Below the pieces are notes generated by a model. That model saw only the letters and a list, made by a program, of their open reading frames with translations, did not search any database and had not been told where the DNA came from. The position numbers and the translations under genes are program-made. DNA of 64,000 bases from Iodidimonas nitroreducens. Lineage in GTDB: Bacteria > Pseudomonadota > Alphaproteobacteria > Sphingomonadales > Rhodothalassiaceae. How positions within the stretch are numbered: position 1 is the stretch's first letter; each line of letters starts with the position of its first letter. The DNA lies in NCBI RefSeq assembly GCF_008579165.1, contig NZ_BKCN01000001.1, one strand, 5' to 3'. Shown one piece after another: positions 28,114 to 38,556 of this stretch.

Positions 28114-29517
28114 TCAGGGGCGGGTGGCGGCCAGTTTCTGGCGCAGGCCCCGATGCTCGGTTTCATCCAGATGAAAGCCGCGCATCAGCCAGATGGCCAA
28201 GCCCTTGAAAAGGGCGGGAACAAGGGCATACATCACCGCCACCACCAACAGCGCCGAGGATGAATTGGCGGCCCCCAGCTTTTCATCGAAACCGGAAAGC
28301 CCAAGGGCAAACAGCCCCGCCGCCCCGGCCAAAGCCCATGACAGCTTGTAGATCATCGATAAAAGCGAGAAAAAAAGCCCCGCCCGCTCGACCCCGGAAT
28401 AAACCTCATCCAGATCCACCACATCCGCTGCCATCGCCGGCGGCAGGAAAAAATCGGCGCCCAAACAAAAGCCGGTGATCACAACCAAAGCCAGATAGAT
28501 CTGATGATCCGCAGGGCCCAGAAAGGCCACAGGCACAAAGGCCGCCGCCGCGATCCCCATAGCCAGCATCCATGTGCGATCCTTGCCCAAGGTTTTGGAT
28601 AGGCGAGTCCATAAAGGCACGCCCAGAATGCCGCATAAAAAATAGATCATGATATAAAACCCCACATCATTGGGGGCATCAAGCACCGCCTGCACATAAT
28701 AGATGAATAATGTGGGCGGCAGGCCATTGGCGATCCCATTGATGAGAAAAGCCCCCGACAACCGCTTTAGGGGGCCATTGCGGGCCAGATCACGCAGATC
28801 ATACCAGCTTTGCCGTGGACGATGGCCCGGCTGACGGGGATCAGGCACAAAAACAAGCGCCAGCCCCACGGTGATCGGCAGCGCAATAAGCAGGCCAATC
28901 CCCAAAAGCCTGAAAGCCGCGCCGATATCATCCCCGGCCAGATTGAGATCGCCGCCCATCGCGCTCACCGCCTGCACGAGCAGGGCCAAAGCCGCCACCG
29001 TTCCCAAAAGGGAAAAGCCTTCGCGAAAAGCCGAAATGCGCGCCCGTTGATGATAATCGCCCGAAATCGCCACCGACCAGGCATTCAGGGGCAGGGCCAT
29101 CATCGTCCACCCCAGAAACAAGAGCATGGTCCATAAACCAAGGCGGATGGGCGATATGCCCGGTTCGGCAAACAGCACCATCACAATCCCCAGCATGGCC
29201 ACGGGCAGGCCAGCCAAAAGCCATGGCCTGCGCCGCCCCAAAGGCAGGCGGGTGCGATCCGATAAGATGCCGATCAGGGGATCGGTGAACACATCCCAAA
29301 GCCGGGTTACGAGAACCAAAATCCCGGCAGTGGCAAATTCGATTCCTAAATGCAATTTATAATAATAGGGGAAAAAGCCGATCAGCAGCAAAAGCGCATA
29401 AAGCGGCAAGGCCGGTGCCCCATAAGCCAGCAAAAGCGAAACCGGCACCGCCGCCGATTTTTCCAAGGGAGAGGCGCGGGCTGCACCCTCCGCCGCCTTA
29501 TCAGGCTCAATCGCCAT
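28114..29517 (-). CDS. GPH-type MFS transporter
   Basis: This inner-membrane protein of 467 residues has about 12 hydrophobic segments. ATAGILVLVTRLWDVFTDPL and GILSDRTRLPLGRRRPWLL are the hallmark GPH (sugar:cation symporter family) motifs. It is the last gene of the photolyase operon, 6 bp after the methyltransferase gene. GPH members are found in the Rhodobacter RpoE-ChrR regulon as I recall. The substrate is unknown; a lipid-related or protective solute is possible. Confidence 0.88.
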   Translation of the reverse strand: MAIEPDKAAEGAARASPLEKSAAVPVSLLLAYGAPALPLYALLLLIGFFPYYYKLHLGIEFATAGILVLVTRLWDVFTDPLIGILSDRTRLPLGRRRPWLLAGLPVAMLGIVMVLFAEPGISPIRLGLWTMLLFLGWTMMALPLNAWSVAISGDYHQRARISAFREGFSLLGTVAALALLVQAVSAMGGDLNLAGDDIGAAFRLLGIGLLIALPITVGLALVFVPDPRQPGHRPRQSWYDLRDLARNGPLKRLSGAFLINGIANGLPPTLFIYYVQAVLDAPNDVGFYIMIYFLCGILGVPLWTRLSKTLGKDRTWMLAMGIAAAAFVPVAFLGPADHQIYLALVVITGFCLGADFFLPPAMAADVVDLDEVYSGVERAGLFFSLLSMIYKLSWALAGAAGLFALGLSGFDEKLGAANSSSALLVVAVMYALVPALFKGLAIWLMRGFHLDETEHRGLRQKLAATRP

Positions 29518-29523
29518 CGCGGG

Positions 29524-30762
29524 TCAGCGCCAATTGGACGACATCAATGCTGCCACCGCGAAAGCCGCCCTCGCAATAGGCAGATAAAAGCTCCATAAAC
29601 GGCGGAACATCTCATCAAAGCCTTCGGGCAGGGCCCCGCGTTCAAATTGCTCGTTAAAGCGCAATCGCCACAAAGCAAGGGTTTGGGCATAGCTATCGGC
29701 AAAGCCCATCATGTCTTTCAACACCAGCCCGGCATGGGCCACTTCATGCTTCAAAGCCGAAACGGTGGGCAGCATCCCGCCGGGGAAAATATAGGTTTGG
29801 ATGAAATCGGCGCTTTTGCGATAGGCGGGGAAAAGCTTTTCATCGATGGTGATGATCTGCAATCCGGCTCGCCCACCCGGCTTCAAAACCCGATGCAGGG
29901 TTTCAAAATAAACCGGCCAATAGGCTTCGCCCACGGCTTCAAACATTTCGATCGAAACCACATGATCATAGCGGCCGGTTTCATCGCGATAATCGCGCAA
30001 AACAAATTCCACCTGATCGGATAGGCCAAGGCGGGCCATGCGATCATTGGCAAAATCAAGCTGTTCGCGGCTCAATGTGAGACCGGTGACGCGGGCCCCG
30101 CGTTCTTTCGCCGCAATCTCGGCAAAGCCCCCCCATCCGGCCCCGATTTCAAGAATATGCTCGCCCGGCTTCACATCGATAACATCAAGAAGCCTGCGAT
30201 ATTTGCACAATTGCGCGGCTTCCAGATCCTGTTCGCCGGCTTTGAACAGGCCCGATGAATAGGTCATGGTTTCATCGAGCCAGGGGCTGTAAAAGGCATT
30301 GCCCAGATCATAATGAAACGCGATATTCTTGCGCGCCCGGCTGCGGCTGTTGGCCCGCAAAAGATGCCGCATCCGATCCAAGAGGCGCAGCGCCAAAGAG
30401 CCGCGCAAATGATGGGCCATACTATCACGATTGACCGAGGCAAGCGCGCAGACCGCTGCCAGATCCGGAGTTTCCCAATCGCCATCGATATAAGATCGGG
30501 CAAAGCCAAGGGCCCCGCCGGTGGCCATCCGCCCCAAAGCCCGCCAATGCAGGATATGAAAAACCGCCGCCGGACCGGGCTCGGATCCGGTAAACAGATG
30601 GCTGCTGCCATCGGGCAGAATGAGCCGCGCCGATCCCTTCAAGAGCCTGCCTTCGGCCATCGCGAATAACCGTTCCGCACCATTGGTTTTACTGATCAGC
30701 CAATCGAGGGGGGAGTGCCCCGCCCGCTTCACCCGCTTAGCCCTGATGCCGTGATCGGTCAT
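29524..30762 (-). CDS. Cyclopropane-fatty-acid-synthase-like methyltransferase
   Basis: This is a SAM-dependent enzyme of 412 residues that acts on unsaturated phospholipid chains. NIAFHYDLGNAFYSPWLDETMTYSS (split here as NIAFHYDLGNAFY and DETMTYSSG) is the family entry motif. VKPGEHILEIGAGWGG is the SAM-binding loop, followed by VVSIEMFEAVGEAYWPVYF and IQTYIFPGGMLPT. It overlaps the DUF1365 gene by 4 bp. In Rhodobacter relatives, such enzymes make cyclopropane or methylated (furan-precursor) fatty acids under singlet-oxygen stress. Which product is made here is undecided. Confidence 0.9.
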   Translation of the reverse strand: MTDHGIRAKRVKRAGHSPLDWLISKTNGAERLFAMAEGRLLKGSARLILPDGSSHLFTGSEPGPAAVFHILHWRALGRMATGGALGFARSYIDGDWETPDLAAVCALASVNRDSMAHHLRGSLALRLLDRMRHLLRANSRSRARKNIAFHYDLGNAFYSPWLDETMTYSSGLFKAGEQDLEAAQLCKYRRLLDVIDVKPGEHILEIGAGWGGFAEIAAKERGARVTGLTLSREQLDFANDRMARLGLSDQVEFVLRDYRDETGRYDHVVSIEMFEAVGEAYWPVYFETLHRVLKPGGRAGLQIITIDEKLFPAYRKSADFIQTYIFPGGMLPTVSALKHEVAHAGLVLKDMMGFADSYAQTLALWRLRFNEQFERGALPEGFDEMFRRLWSFYLPIARAAFAVAALMSSNWR

Positions 30763-31568
30763 TTCATCCCCCCTTCATGACGATAAACCGGCGCGCCCTT
30801 GCGCCATAATCGCAGCGCTTCCCAATGTATGGCTGTGATGACTTTAAGGGTCATCAGCGGGTGCGTCACCAACCGTTTGGCCAAAACCGCATCGCACAGC
30901 TTTTCACGGCGGCCATTTTGCACGGCCAGCAGATGTTCGGTGGCATTGGAATGATCGATGGCAATCATCAAACGATCATCGGGGGGGTGGATGCGAAAAC
31001 GATAGCGCCCGCTGATCGCCAGAAAAGGCGAGACATAAAAGCGTTTATCACACGCCTGTTGGACCAGCGATGCCCGCTGCTGCGGATCATCCACCGGCAA
31101 GACATAGCAATGACGCTCGCCAAAGGTATTGGACACCTGATGGATGAGGGCGACCAAAGCCCCCGCCCGATCATAGCAGAAATACACCGCCAAAGGATTG
31201 AACACATAGCCAAACAGGCGGGGAAAACACAGCAATCCGATCCGATCCGCTTCCAGCCCCTTGGCGGCAAGGCATTGCTGCGCCCAGGCTTTCAGGCCCG
31301 CGCCGCCCGCCCCTTCGTCCTTTGCCCCATGCACTTCGCCCTTTGCCCCAGGCACTTCGCCCTTTGCCAAAGGCCCTTCACCATGATCCTTGTCATGAAA
31401 GCTGAAGATATTGAAGCGGTTATGGGAAAATAAGCGGAGCCGTGCGGCCAGCGCGGGTAGTTCATCAAGATCGAGAAACAAGGAAAAAACGGCATAGGAA
31501 AAGCGATGCCGCACGGGGCTGAGGCGGCGATGCATCACATGACCTGTATAAAGCGCCGATTGCATCAC
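30759..31568 (-). CDS. DUF1365 family protein
   Basis: The 269-residue protein shows YTGHVMHRRLSPVRHRFSYAVF, LLCFPRLFGYVFNPLAVYFCYD, YVLPVDD, and KRFYVSPFLAISGRYRF, all DUF1365 landmarks. Between residues about 62 and 85 a 21-bp tandem repeat inserts GAKGEV-type units, absent from ordinary family members. The start overlaps the flavin oxidase stop. The family nearly always sits beside a flavin amine oxidase and a cyclopropane-synthase-like methyltransferase, so it is presumed to serve lipid modification. No activity is established to my knowledge. Confidence 0.88.
   Translation of the reverse strand: MMQSALYTGHVMHRRLSPVRHRFSYAVFSLFLDLDELPALAARLRLFSHNRFNIFSFHDKDHGEGPLAKGEVPGAKGEVHGAKDEGAGGAGLKAWAQQCLAAKGLEADRIGLLCFPRLFGYVFNPLAVYFCYDRAGALVALIHQVSNTFGERHCYVLPVDDPQQRASLVQQACDKRFYVSPFLAISGRYRFRIHPPDDRLMIAIDHSNATEHLLAVQNGRREKLCDAVLAKRLVTHPLMTLKVITAIHWEALRLWRKGAPVYRHEGGMK
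31321..31383. repeat. 21-bp tandem repeat in the DUF1365 gene
   Basis: Three units follow tttgcccca(t/g)gcacttcgccc, the third more diverged. They keep the frame and encode repeated GAKGEV/H in a flexible loop. Confidence 0.88.
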
Positions 31569-32936
31569 ACTGCCTCATGATAAGGTACCATGGCCCCATG
31601 ATCGGGGGCCGCCGCATCGGCTTTCACCCAAGGGGCATCAATACCGAAATCACGCGCCACCGCAAGGGCGGAGGCCAGCCCGTCTTCATGGAAGCCATGG
31701 CCGAAATGCGCCCCGCAAAACCACAGGCCGCCCATGCCCTGTAATTGGTGAAGCTGCTGTTGGGCCATCAGGCTTCGCGCGAATATTGCGGATGATCATA
31801 GGCGATTTCCGCCAGAATATCCCGTGGTTCCTGATGCGGGTTCAAGGTAACGAACAGATCATGGGCCGGGTCCAGATTTTGCAGCCTGTTCATCCAATAA
31901 GTGAGCAACAGCTTTTCCCCATCCCCATCTCCCTTGCGGCTGAGATAATTCCAGCTAGCCCAGCAGCGCCGGGTGCGGGGCATCCATGTGCGATCCCGAT
32001 GCAAAACCGCCCGATTGGGCACATATTGAAAGGCCGAAAGCAGGCGCTGTTCCATGGCGCTGGGGCGATCGATCACCGCCAGAGCCTGATCGGCATGGCA
32101 GGCCAGCACGGCACTGTCATAGCGTTCAGGGGCGCAGCCTCGGCCTTCACCCATATGCCATCTTCACTGCGGGCAATATTCAAAACCCGCGCGCCTTTGC
32201 GGGTTTCTCCTTTGAAAGCGGCATTCAAGGCCGCCACATAAACCCGGCTGCCCCCGGCGATCGTCCGCCAGCGAGGACGATTTCTGAGCTTGAACAGGCC
32301 ATGATTTTCAAAAAAGCGCACAAAGCTGGCCGCCGGAAAATCCAGCACCTGCTCGATGGGGGTGGACCAGATCGCCGCCGCCATCGGTAGAATATGGCCC
32401 CGGGTGAGACCCGCCGAACAGCCAAAGCGCACCAGCAGATCATGCAGGGTCATATGGCTTAAATCATGGCTTTGGGAAAAGGCGATGATCTGTCGATAAA
32501 ACTGCACGATATCCATCAGCATCCGCCAATGGCCGGGGCGCAACAGATTCCGCCGCTGGGCAAACAGGCCCGATAATCCCTGCCCGCTATATTCCATCCG
32601 GCCATTATCGAGGGACACGGCAAAAGACATATCCGAAGGCTGGCTGGCCACCCGCAAATGATCGAGAAGGGCCGTGAAATGGGGATAATTATGATCATTG
32701 AACACGATAAAGCCGGTATCCACCGGCTGTTCGCGCCCATCCATACTCACATCAAGGGTATTGGCATGGCCGCCAATCCGCTGATCCTGCTCATAAAGCA
32801 CCACATCATGGCGATCCGATAGAAGCCACGCGGCGGCGGCCCCCGAAATGCCCGCGCCAATCACCGCAATGCGGCCACGGGGAAATAAATCATCCGGGCT
32901 TTGCAGTTTCGATGCCAGAAAGCGTGAGGAGATCAT
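31565..32936 (-). CDS. FAD/NAD(P)-binding amine-oxidase-like protein, two frameshifts
   Basis: The FAD-binding site is RIAVIGAGISGAAAAWLL, then EQDQRIGGHANTLDV, and PVDTGFIVFNDHNYPHF, typical of the oxidoreductases paired with DUF1365. The middle has AIWSTPIEQVLDFPAASFVRFF. The C-terminal FAD motif is GLWFCGAHFGHGFHEDGLASAL. The frame changes near 32131 and 31771; each fits one lost C (the second reads EALMAQQQ when restored). It overlaps DUF1365 by 4 bp. It probably desaturates or oxidises fatty acyl chains with the neighbouring methyltransferase; that is inference. Confidence 0.87.
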
Positions 32937-32946
32937 AAGCCTGTTT

Positions 32947-34421
32947 TCACTTTCTCATAACCCGCCAGCGCCGGGCCCGGGCCTTGCGATGATCGATCAT
33001 GGGATGGGGATAGCTTTGCCCCAAAGAAACACCAGCCGCCTGCAGGATCATCGGCGGGGCTTCCCAGGGGGCATGGATATATTCGGCAGGCAGATCGGCC
33101 AGTTCGGGCACATAGCGGCGCACATATTGGCCTTCGGGATCAAAGCGCTGGCCTTGCGTGATGGGATTGAAAATACGGAAATAAGGCGAGGCATCGGGGC
33201 CCGACCCCGCCACCCATTGCCAGCCCATGCTGTTATTGGCGAGGTCCGCATCCACCAATGTATCCCAAAACCAGCGCTCTCCCTGTCGCCAATCGATCAT
33301 CAGATGCTTGATCAAAAAGCTGGCCGTGATCATCCGCACCCGATTATGCATAAAGCCCGTGTGCCATAATTCGCGCATCCCGGCATCAACGATGGGATAG
33401 CCGGTTTGGCCCCGCTGCCACGCACGTAAATGATCCTCATTCTCGCCCCATGGAAAAGATTGAAATTGTGGGCGCATCGGCTGATCGGGCAGATCGGGAA
33501 TCATTGCCAGCAGATGACCGGCGAAATCCCGCCAGCCCACTTCCCGCAGAAAGGCCCAAACGCCTTTTTCCACGGTCCCGGCGCGATCAGTATCCGCCCG
33601 CTCACAGGCCATCTGCGCCCGATGCCAAATCTGGCGCGGGCTGATTTCACCGAAATGCAGATGCGGCGATAAGGATGAGGTGAAGGCTTCAGCCGGAAAA
33701 TCCCGCCCGTGTTTGTAATGGGCCACCGCATCATCGAGAAAATCATCGAGCGGGCCGCCGCCGCGTCTTCGCCAATGCCATAAGAATGAAGCCAGCGCTG
33801 GCTAAGACCCGCCGCCCAATCCACCCGAGGCAACAAGGATAAATCGTTCAGATCAAGGCTTGAATGCCGATCCGTTGGGGGGGCAAACACCCCTCTTTCG
33901 GGCGCGGGTAAAGGCGCATCGGGCTCCGGCGCTTTCAGCACGGCTTTCCAGAATTGGCTGAACACCTTATAGCCGCCGCCCTGCTGGGTGCGGATGCTGC
34001 CCGGCGGATGCAAAAAGGCCCCATCATGAAGCAGCAGGGGCACCGGCAGGGATTTCGCCAGATGATGATCCAAAGTGCGGGCATAAGGCTCGATCATGCG
34101 GGTGGCATGAAGGGCGGTGGCCCCGCTTTGCGCCACCAGATCCATCAACTGCGCGGCAGGGTCGCCCTGGCGGATAATCAATCGGCCCCCGCACTTTTCC
34201 AGATCACGGCCAAGGCTTTGAAGGCTGTGATGAAGCCACCAGCGGCTGGCCGACCCCATGGCCCAACCGCTATCATCGGGCTGGTTTTGATCCCATATAT
34301 AAACGGCGATCACCGGCCCGCCCTGGGCCATGGCCTGACCAATGGCCGCCTGCAAAGCCGGATGATCAGACAGGCGCAAATCCTGCCGGAACCACAAAAG
34401 AACAGGTCGATCCTGTTTCAT
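32947..34421 (-). CDS. phrB: Deoxyribodipyrimidine photolyase, one frameshift
   Basis: This class I CPD photolyase uses FADH and blue light to split pyrimidine dimers. The N-terminal antenna domain begins VLLWFRQDLRLSDHPAL. The FAD domain has SPHLHFGEISPRQIW, GWRDFAGHLL, RGQTGYPIVDAGMREL, MHNRVRMITASFLIKHL, and DADLANNSMGWQWVAGSG. The frame changes near 33751; one restored G gives AAAARLDDFLDD. The start at 34421 follows AAGGG. It is the first gene of a five-gene operon and lies behind a candidate ECF promoter. Confidence 0.93.
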
Positions 34422-34472
34422 ATCACCCTTGAATTATCTTTCGAGCCGATGAGGCTTTGCTTATTATGGAAG

Positions 34473-34501
34473 CATTACGCGCCAAAGAGCGCCCAAGATC
34501 A
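34473..34501 (-). promoter_or_regulatory. Candidate ECF sigma promoter of the phrB operon
   Basis: On the minus strand TGATCT (34501-34496), 18 bases, TAATG (34477-34473), about 50 bp before phrB. The -35 equals that of the sigma-factor gene; the -10 matches TAAGA at only three of five positions. Confidence 0.45.
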
Positions 34502-34515
34502 CCGGATTTGAAAAG

Positions 34516-34854
34516 ATGCTGCAGCCGCGATTGAAAGCCGAGCTTTGGGTGAAAGCCCATATTCGCCGCTGTCAGGTGGCGGGGCTGGATGCCTTTTTGC
34601 GCCATCGCGGGGATCGGGATGCGGGTACGGTTTTATTAAAAATCAATGGCCTGGGGCGCGGCTCGATGCTTTTAGAGCCGATCATCGCCATGGATGGGGG
34701 CCGAGCCTGGATGAAATCGAGCGGCCCCCGGCCCGCAGATGATGCCCTGATCGAAGGCATGATCGAAAAGCGCCTGCAGCGCGATAGCGATCTGTGGGTT
34801 CTGGAAATCGAAGACCCAAAAGATCGCCATGAACTGGATGATCCGATCCTTTAG
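34516..34854 (+). CDS. DUF1491 family protein
   Basis: This 112-residue protein matches DUF1491: RLKAELWVKAHIRRCQ, a DRDAGTVLLKI stretch, and DLWVLEIEDPKDRHELDDPIL at the end. The family is widespread in Alphaproteobacteria and has no known role. It has no signal or membrane segment. It is divergent from phrB and convergent with purH. Confidence 0.88.
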   Translation: MLQPRLKAELWVKAHIRRCQVAGLDAFLRHRGDRDAGTVLLKINGLGRGSMLLEPIIAMDGGRAWMKSSGPRPADDALIEGMIEKRLQRDSDLWVLEIEDPKDRHELDDPIL

Positions 34855-34875
34855 GGTTTCCGGCGGTTTCTGCCT

Positions 34876-36465
34876 TCAATGGCGGAAATGGCGCATCCCG
34901 GTCAAAACCATGGCAAGGCCCGCTTCATCGGCGGCCTTGATCACCTCATCATCGCGCATCGAGCCGCCGGGCTGGATCACCGCTGTTGCCCCCGCCTCGG
35001 CGGCGGCCAAAAGGCCATCGGCAAAGGGGAAAAAGGCATCGGATGCTACCACCGATCCCGCCGCCCATGTTTCCTGATCCCCTGCCGCTTCGGCGGCTTC
35101 GGCAGCGCGGATGGCCGCGATCCGGCTGGAATCCCGGCGGTTCATCTGGCCCGCGCCAATCCCCACCGTCATCCCATTGCGGGCATAGACGATGGCATTG
35201 GATTTCACATGCTTTGCCACCGTGAAGGCAAAGAGCAGGTCATCGATTTCCGCATCCGTAGGCGCCCGCTTTGTCACGACCTTCAGATCCTTTGCGGTGA
35301 TCATCCCGCGATCATGATCTTGCAATAAAAAGCCGCCCGAAATCTGCCGCCATGTCATCATCGGCTGTTTGGGATCGATCAGACCTTCGCTGAGCAAAAG
35401 CCGCACATTCTTCTTGCTGGCCAGAATATTGCGGGCTTCATCGCTGATAGCCGGGGCGATCACCACTTCGGTAAAGACCTTGACGATTTCGCTCGCCGTT
35501 TCCGCATCAAGACGATGATTGAGCGCCACAATGCCGCCAAAAGCGCTGACCGGATCACAGCTTAGGGCTTTCAGATAGGCTTCATGCATCGTGCGGCCCA
35601 TAGCCACCCCACAAGGATTGGCATGTTTGATGATCGCCACCGCCGGTTCGGTGTGGCTCAATTCGCTCACCAGCAGAAAAGCGGCATCGGTATCATTGAG
35701 ATTATTATAGCTCAATTCCTTGCCCTGAAGCTGCCGGGCGGTGGCGATGCCGGGCCGGGGATCGGCAGGGTTGCGATAAAGGGCGGCTTTCTGATGGGGA
35801 TTTTCGCCATAGCGCAAAACGCCAGACAGGCTCGCCGAAAGGGTTTGACGTTGGGGAAAAAGCTGATCCGTTTGCTGGGCAAACCATGTAGCAATGGCCG
35901 CATCATAGGCGGCCGTGCGGGCAAAAGCCGCCGCCGCCAAACGCCGCCTGAGCGCAAGGGTGGTGCCGCCTTCCTGATCGGCCAGTTCATCGAGAAGATC
36001 ATCATAATCGGCCACATCCGTGACCACCGTCACGGCCTGATGATTTTTCGCCGCCGAACGGATCATCGCCGGGCCGCCGATATCGATATTTTCGATGCAC
36101 ACTTCAAATGATGCGCCCTTCTCCACCGTCGCTTCAAAGGGATAGAGATTGATCACCACCAGATCGATCGGCTCGATGCCATGGGCATCCATCGCGGCAC
36201 GGTGGGTGGCATCATCGCGCACCCCCAAAAGCCCGCCATGCACGCGCGGATGCAGGGTTTTCACCCGGCCATCAAGCATTTCGGGAAAGCCGGTATAATC
36301 AGCCACTTCGGTGACAGCGATCCCGGCATCACGCAGATTTTTCGCCGATCCCCCGGTCGATAAAATCACCACGCCCCGCGCCGCCAGTGCCTGCCCTAAT
36401 TCGATCAGCCGGGATTTATCGGAAACAGAAACAAGCGCCCGGCGGATGGGGATGATATCATTCAT
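34876..36465 (-). CDS. purH: Bifunctional AICAR transformylase / IMP cyclohydrolase
   Basis: PurH catalyses the last two steps of IMP synthesis. Its 529 residues are intact. The cyclohydrolase half has ALVSVSDKSRL, STGGSAKNLRDAGI, GRVKTLHPRVHGGLL, and ENIDIGGPAMIRSAAKNH. The transformylase half has RYGENPHQKAALY, the catalytic Lys-His in IIKHANPCGVA, and VASDAFFPFADG, ending with MRHFRH, the usual terminus. It follows the heparinase-like gene by 19 bp, a common alphaproteobacterial order. Confidence 0.98.
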   Translation of the reverse strand: MNDIIPIRRALVSVSDKSRLIELGQALAARGVVILSTGGSAKNLRDAGIAVTEVADYTGFPEMLDGRVKTLHPRVHGGLLGVRDDATHRAAMDAHGIEPIDLVVINLYPFEATVEKGASFEVCIENIDIGGPAMIRSAAKNHQAVTVVTDVADYDDLLDELADQEGGTTLALRRRLAAAAFARTAAYDAAIATWFAQQTDQLFPQRQTLSASLSGVLRYGENPHQKAALYRNPADPRPGIATARQLQGKELSYNNLNDTDAAFLLVSELSHTEPAVAIIKHANPCGVAMGRTMHEAYLKALSCDPVSAFGGIVALNHRLDAETASEIVKVFTEVVIAPAISDEARNILASKKNVRLLLSEGLIDPKQPMMTWRQISGGFLLQDHDRGMITAKDLKVVTKRAPTDAEIDDLLFAFTVAKHVKSNAIVYARNGMTVGIGAGQMNRRDSSRIAAIRAAEAAEAAGDQETWAAGSVVASDAFFPFADGLLAAAEAGATAVIQPGGSMRDDEVIKAADEAGLAMVLTGMRHFRH

Positions 36466-36484
36466 GATGGAAATCCTTATGGGA

Positions 36485-38514
36485 TCATGGCCTGCTGGAA
36501 AGGGTTGGATCAGGGGGGGTTATGGTTTTATCGCCGGGCGGGCGAGCCGCGCTCAATCGCTCGAAACGCCAATGAACCGGGCGACCAGCAGCCCCCTTTA
36601 CCACCCCTTGGCCACCAAAACGACCGGTGATAACGATCTGCTGACAGCGCACCGGCTGGCCCGCCTCCATATAAACGCTTTCTTCCAAAATCAGTTCGGA
36701 ATCGAGATCATCGGCATCAAGGTCATCAGGATTGAGATGAAACAACCAGCCATGACGATGGGATAAACGCAATAAAACCGCCCGCCCCCCTTGGGTGATC
36801 GATGCGCTGACAGCCGGATGCAGATGAAAGCGGATATGAAAGGGCAATCCCCCCCGGGGCAGGCGGCCATGGGCCACGCACAGATCCGTTCCATCCAGCC
36901 GATCCCCCCGGCGGCTCAGGCTAAGGCGGCGCTGATGATCCACCTTCAGGCGGCGGCGATAACCATCATGGCGGGCGGTGATGCTCAGGGCATCGGGCTG
37001 TTCCACCCGCTCCAATTCGATATGGCTCACCCCTTCGCCAGATGATCATTGCGGATGCGGGTGGAATTTTTATCCATCAAAATCAGGGTCGAATGGGCTG
37101 CGGTGGTGCGCACCAAAGCCCCCAGATCGGCGGCATAGGGGTCGGTTCGCTCATCGCCCCCTTGATCCGCCGATTTGTGGGATGTAGGCGCGCGCGCCAC
37201 CGGGCCGATATTAACCACCAAAGGATCGGGGCCATCTGCCAGTTCAAAAGACAGCGTCCCGGCATGGGCGCGATGGCTCATAGCCATGGGGGCGGCGGGC
37301 ATGGCATCGAAAATCACCAGCGTTTGCCGCGCATTAAGGCGCATCAGGCCGCTATAGGGCGCATTCGTCAATGCCCGGCCATGGGCTGCCGATTGCGCCA
37401 AAATCAGATCGATCAATTCGGGCGGTTCACCCCCCGCCCCATTGATATGCGCCAGGCGGCCATCGGCATGGCGCAAGGCACGCAAAAATGGCCCCATGCG
37501 ATCAAGGCATTGTTGCAGATAGGCCGGGCTTTCTTCCTGCCGATCATCATAGGCATGGCGCAGGATCACCAGCAGCTTCATCACCACCAGAAGATCTTCA
37601 GGCCGCCGGCTGATGGGGCCGCCATCGGCCAGCACGAACCGATCCAGCACCCGGCGCAACGCGGCCTCGCCCCTGAGCCGCCATGCTTTGCCATGGGGCA
37701 GATAAAGCCCGCACAAAATCAGACCTGAGGCCGCATGAACACGGGGCAGGCCATCGACGCTATCCCCCAAAACCCGCATCAGATGCCGTGCCTGACGCGC
37801 CATGCTGTTGAGCACCGCGCTGCGATAGACCAGATCATGGCTCGATAAAATGAGGGGGGCATGGATCAGCCAGTGGCGCAGGCGTTCGGCCAATAAAGGG
37901 GCAGACCAGGCCTCCGAGTGATAGCGGCCAAAAGCATCCAGCCAGCCGCGCATCAAAAGCTCGGCCACCACCCGGGCGCGCTTTTGATCCTTGATCATCG
38001 CCAGATCCGCCAGCCATGAAAAGCCCAAAGCCTTGTGCGATAAAGCCGGACTCCGCGCCGCCCGGCGCCAGAAATCAGGCTGCTCGATCCCCAGCCGGGC
38101 CCCCTGCCGACCCCCATGGGCGATCAAAACACCTTCATGCAAAGCGGCACCGGCTGTGGCATCGCCGGGAAAGGGATCCACGGGGCACCCCAACAGCTTT
38201 AAAGGGTGCCGCCCCCGCAACCGCCAATCATAAAAGCGGCTGGCATAGGCTTTCTGGCGCACGGCCCGCCACAGGCGCGCCCCCAGATCATCGAACAATC
38301 CGGGCGAAGGCATCCGCACCAGATGGCGCTGTTCGCGCAGCATCTCTTTGTCTTGAGACGGGGTTTTGTCAGGGGTTTCAGCAGGCAAGGATTGAGCTGC
38401 GGCCTCGGCCACCGGCTTGGCTGCGGACGGCCCGGAAGAAGGATGTGCAGGCGGCTTTACAGGCGGATTTGAAGACGGTGAGACAGCCATATGCACAAAC
38501 GCCTTTTCCATCAT
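36485..38514 (-). CDS. Heparinase II/III-like protein, one frameshift
   Basis: The N-terminal alpha-toroid region has RLWRAVRQKAYASRFYDWRLRG, WSAPLLAERLRHWLIHAPLIL, ASGLILCGLYLPHGKAWRLRGE, and GGPISRRPEDLLVVMKLL. The C-terminal beta-sheet part has HAGTLSFELADG, AAHSTLILMDKNSTRI, and HIRFHLHPAVSASITQGGRAVLL. The frame changes near 37031 in a G run; one restored G joins HLAKG to VSHIELERV. A proline-rich stretch follows the start. Relatives are polysaccharide lyases, and this one sits in the conserved rsmB-rpe-purH group. The substrate is unknown. Confidence 0.85.
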
Positions 38515-38556
38515 GAAAGCCCATAATCCGCGTTCATCGCAAATCCCGATCCCGGC

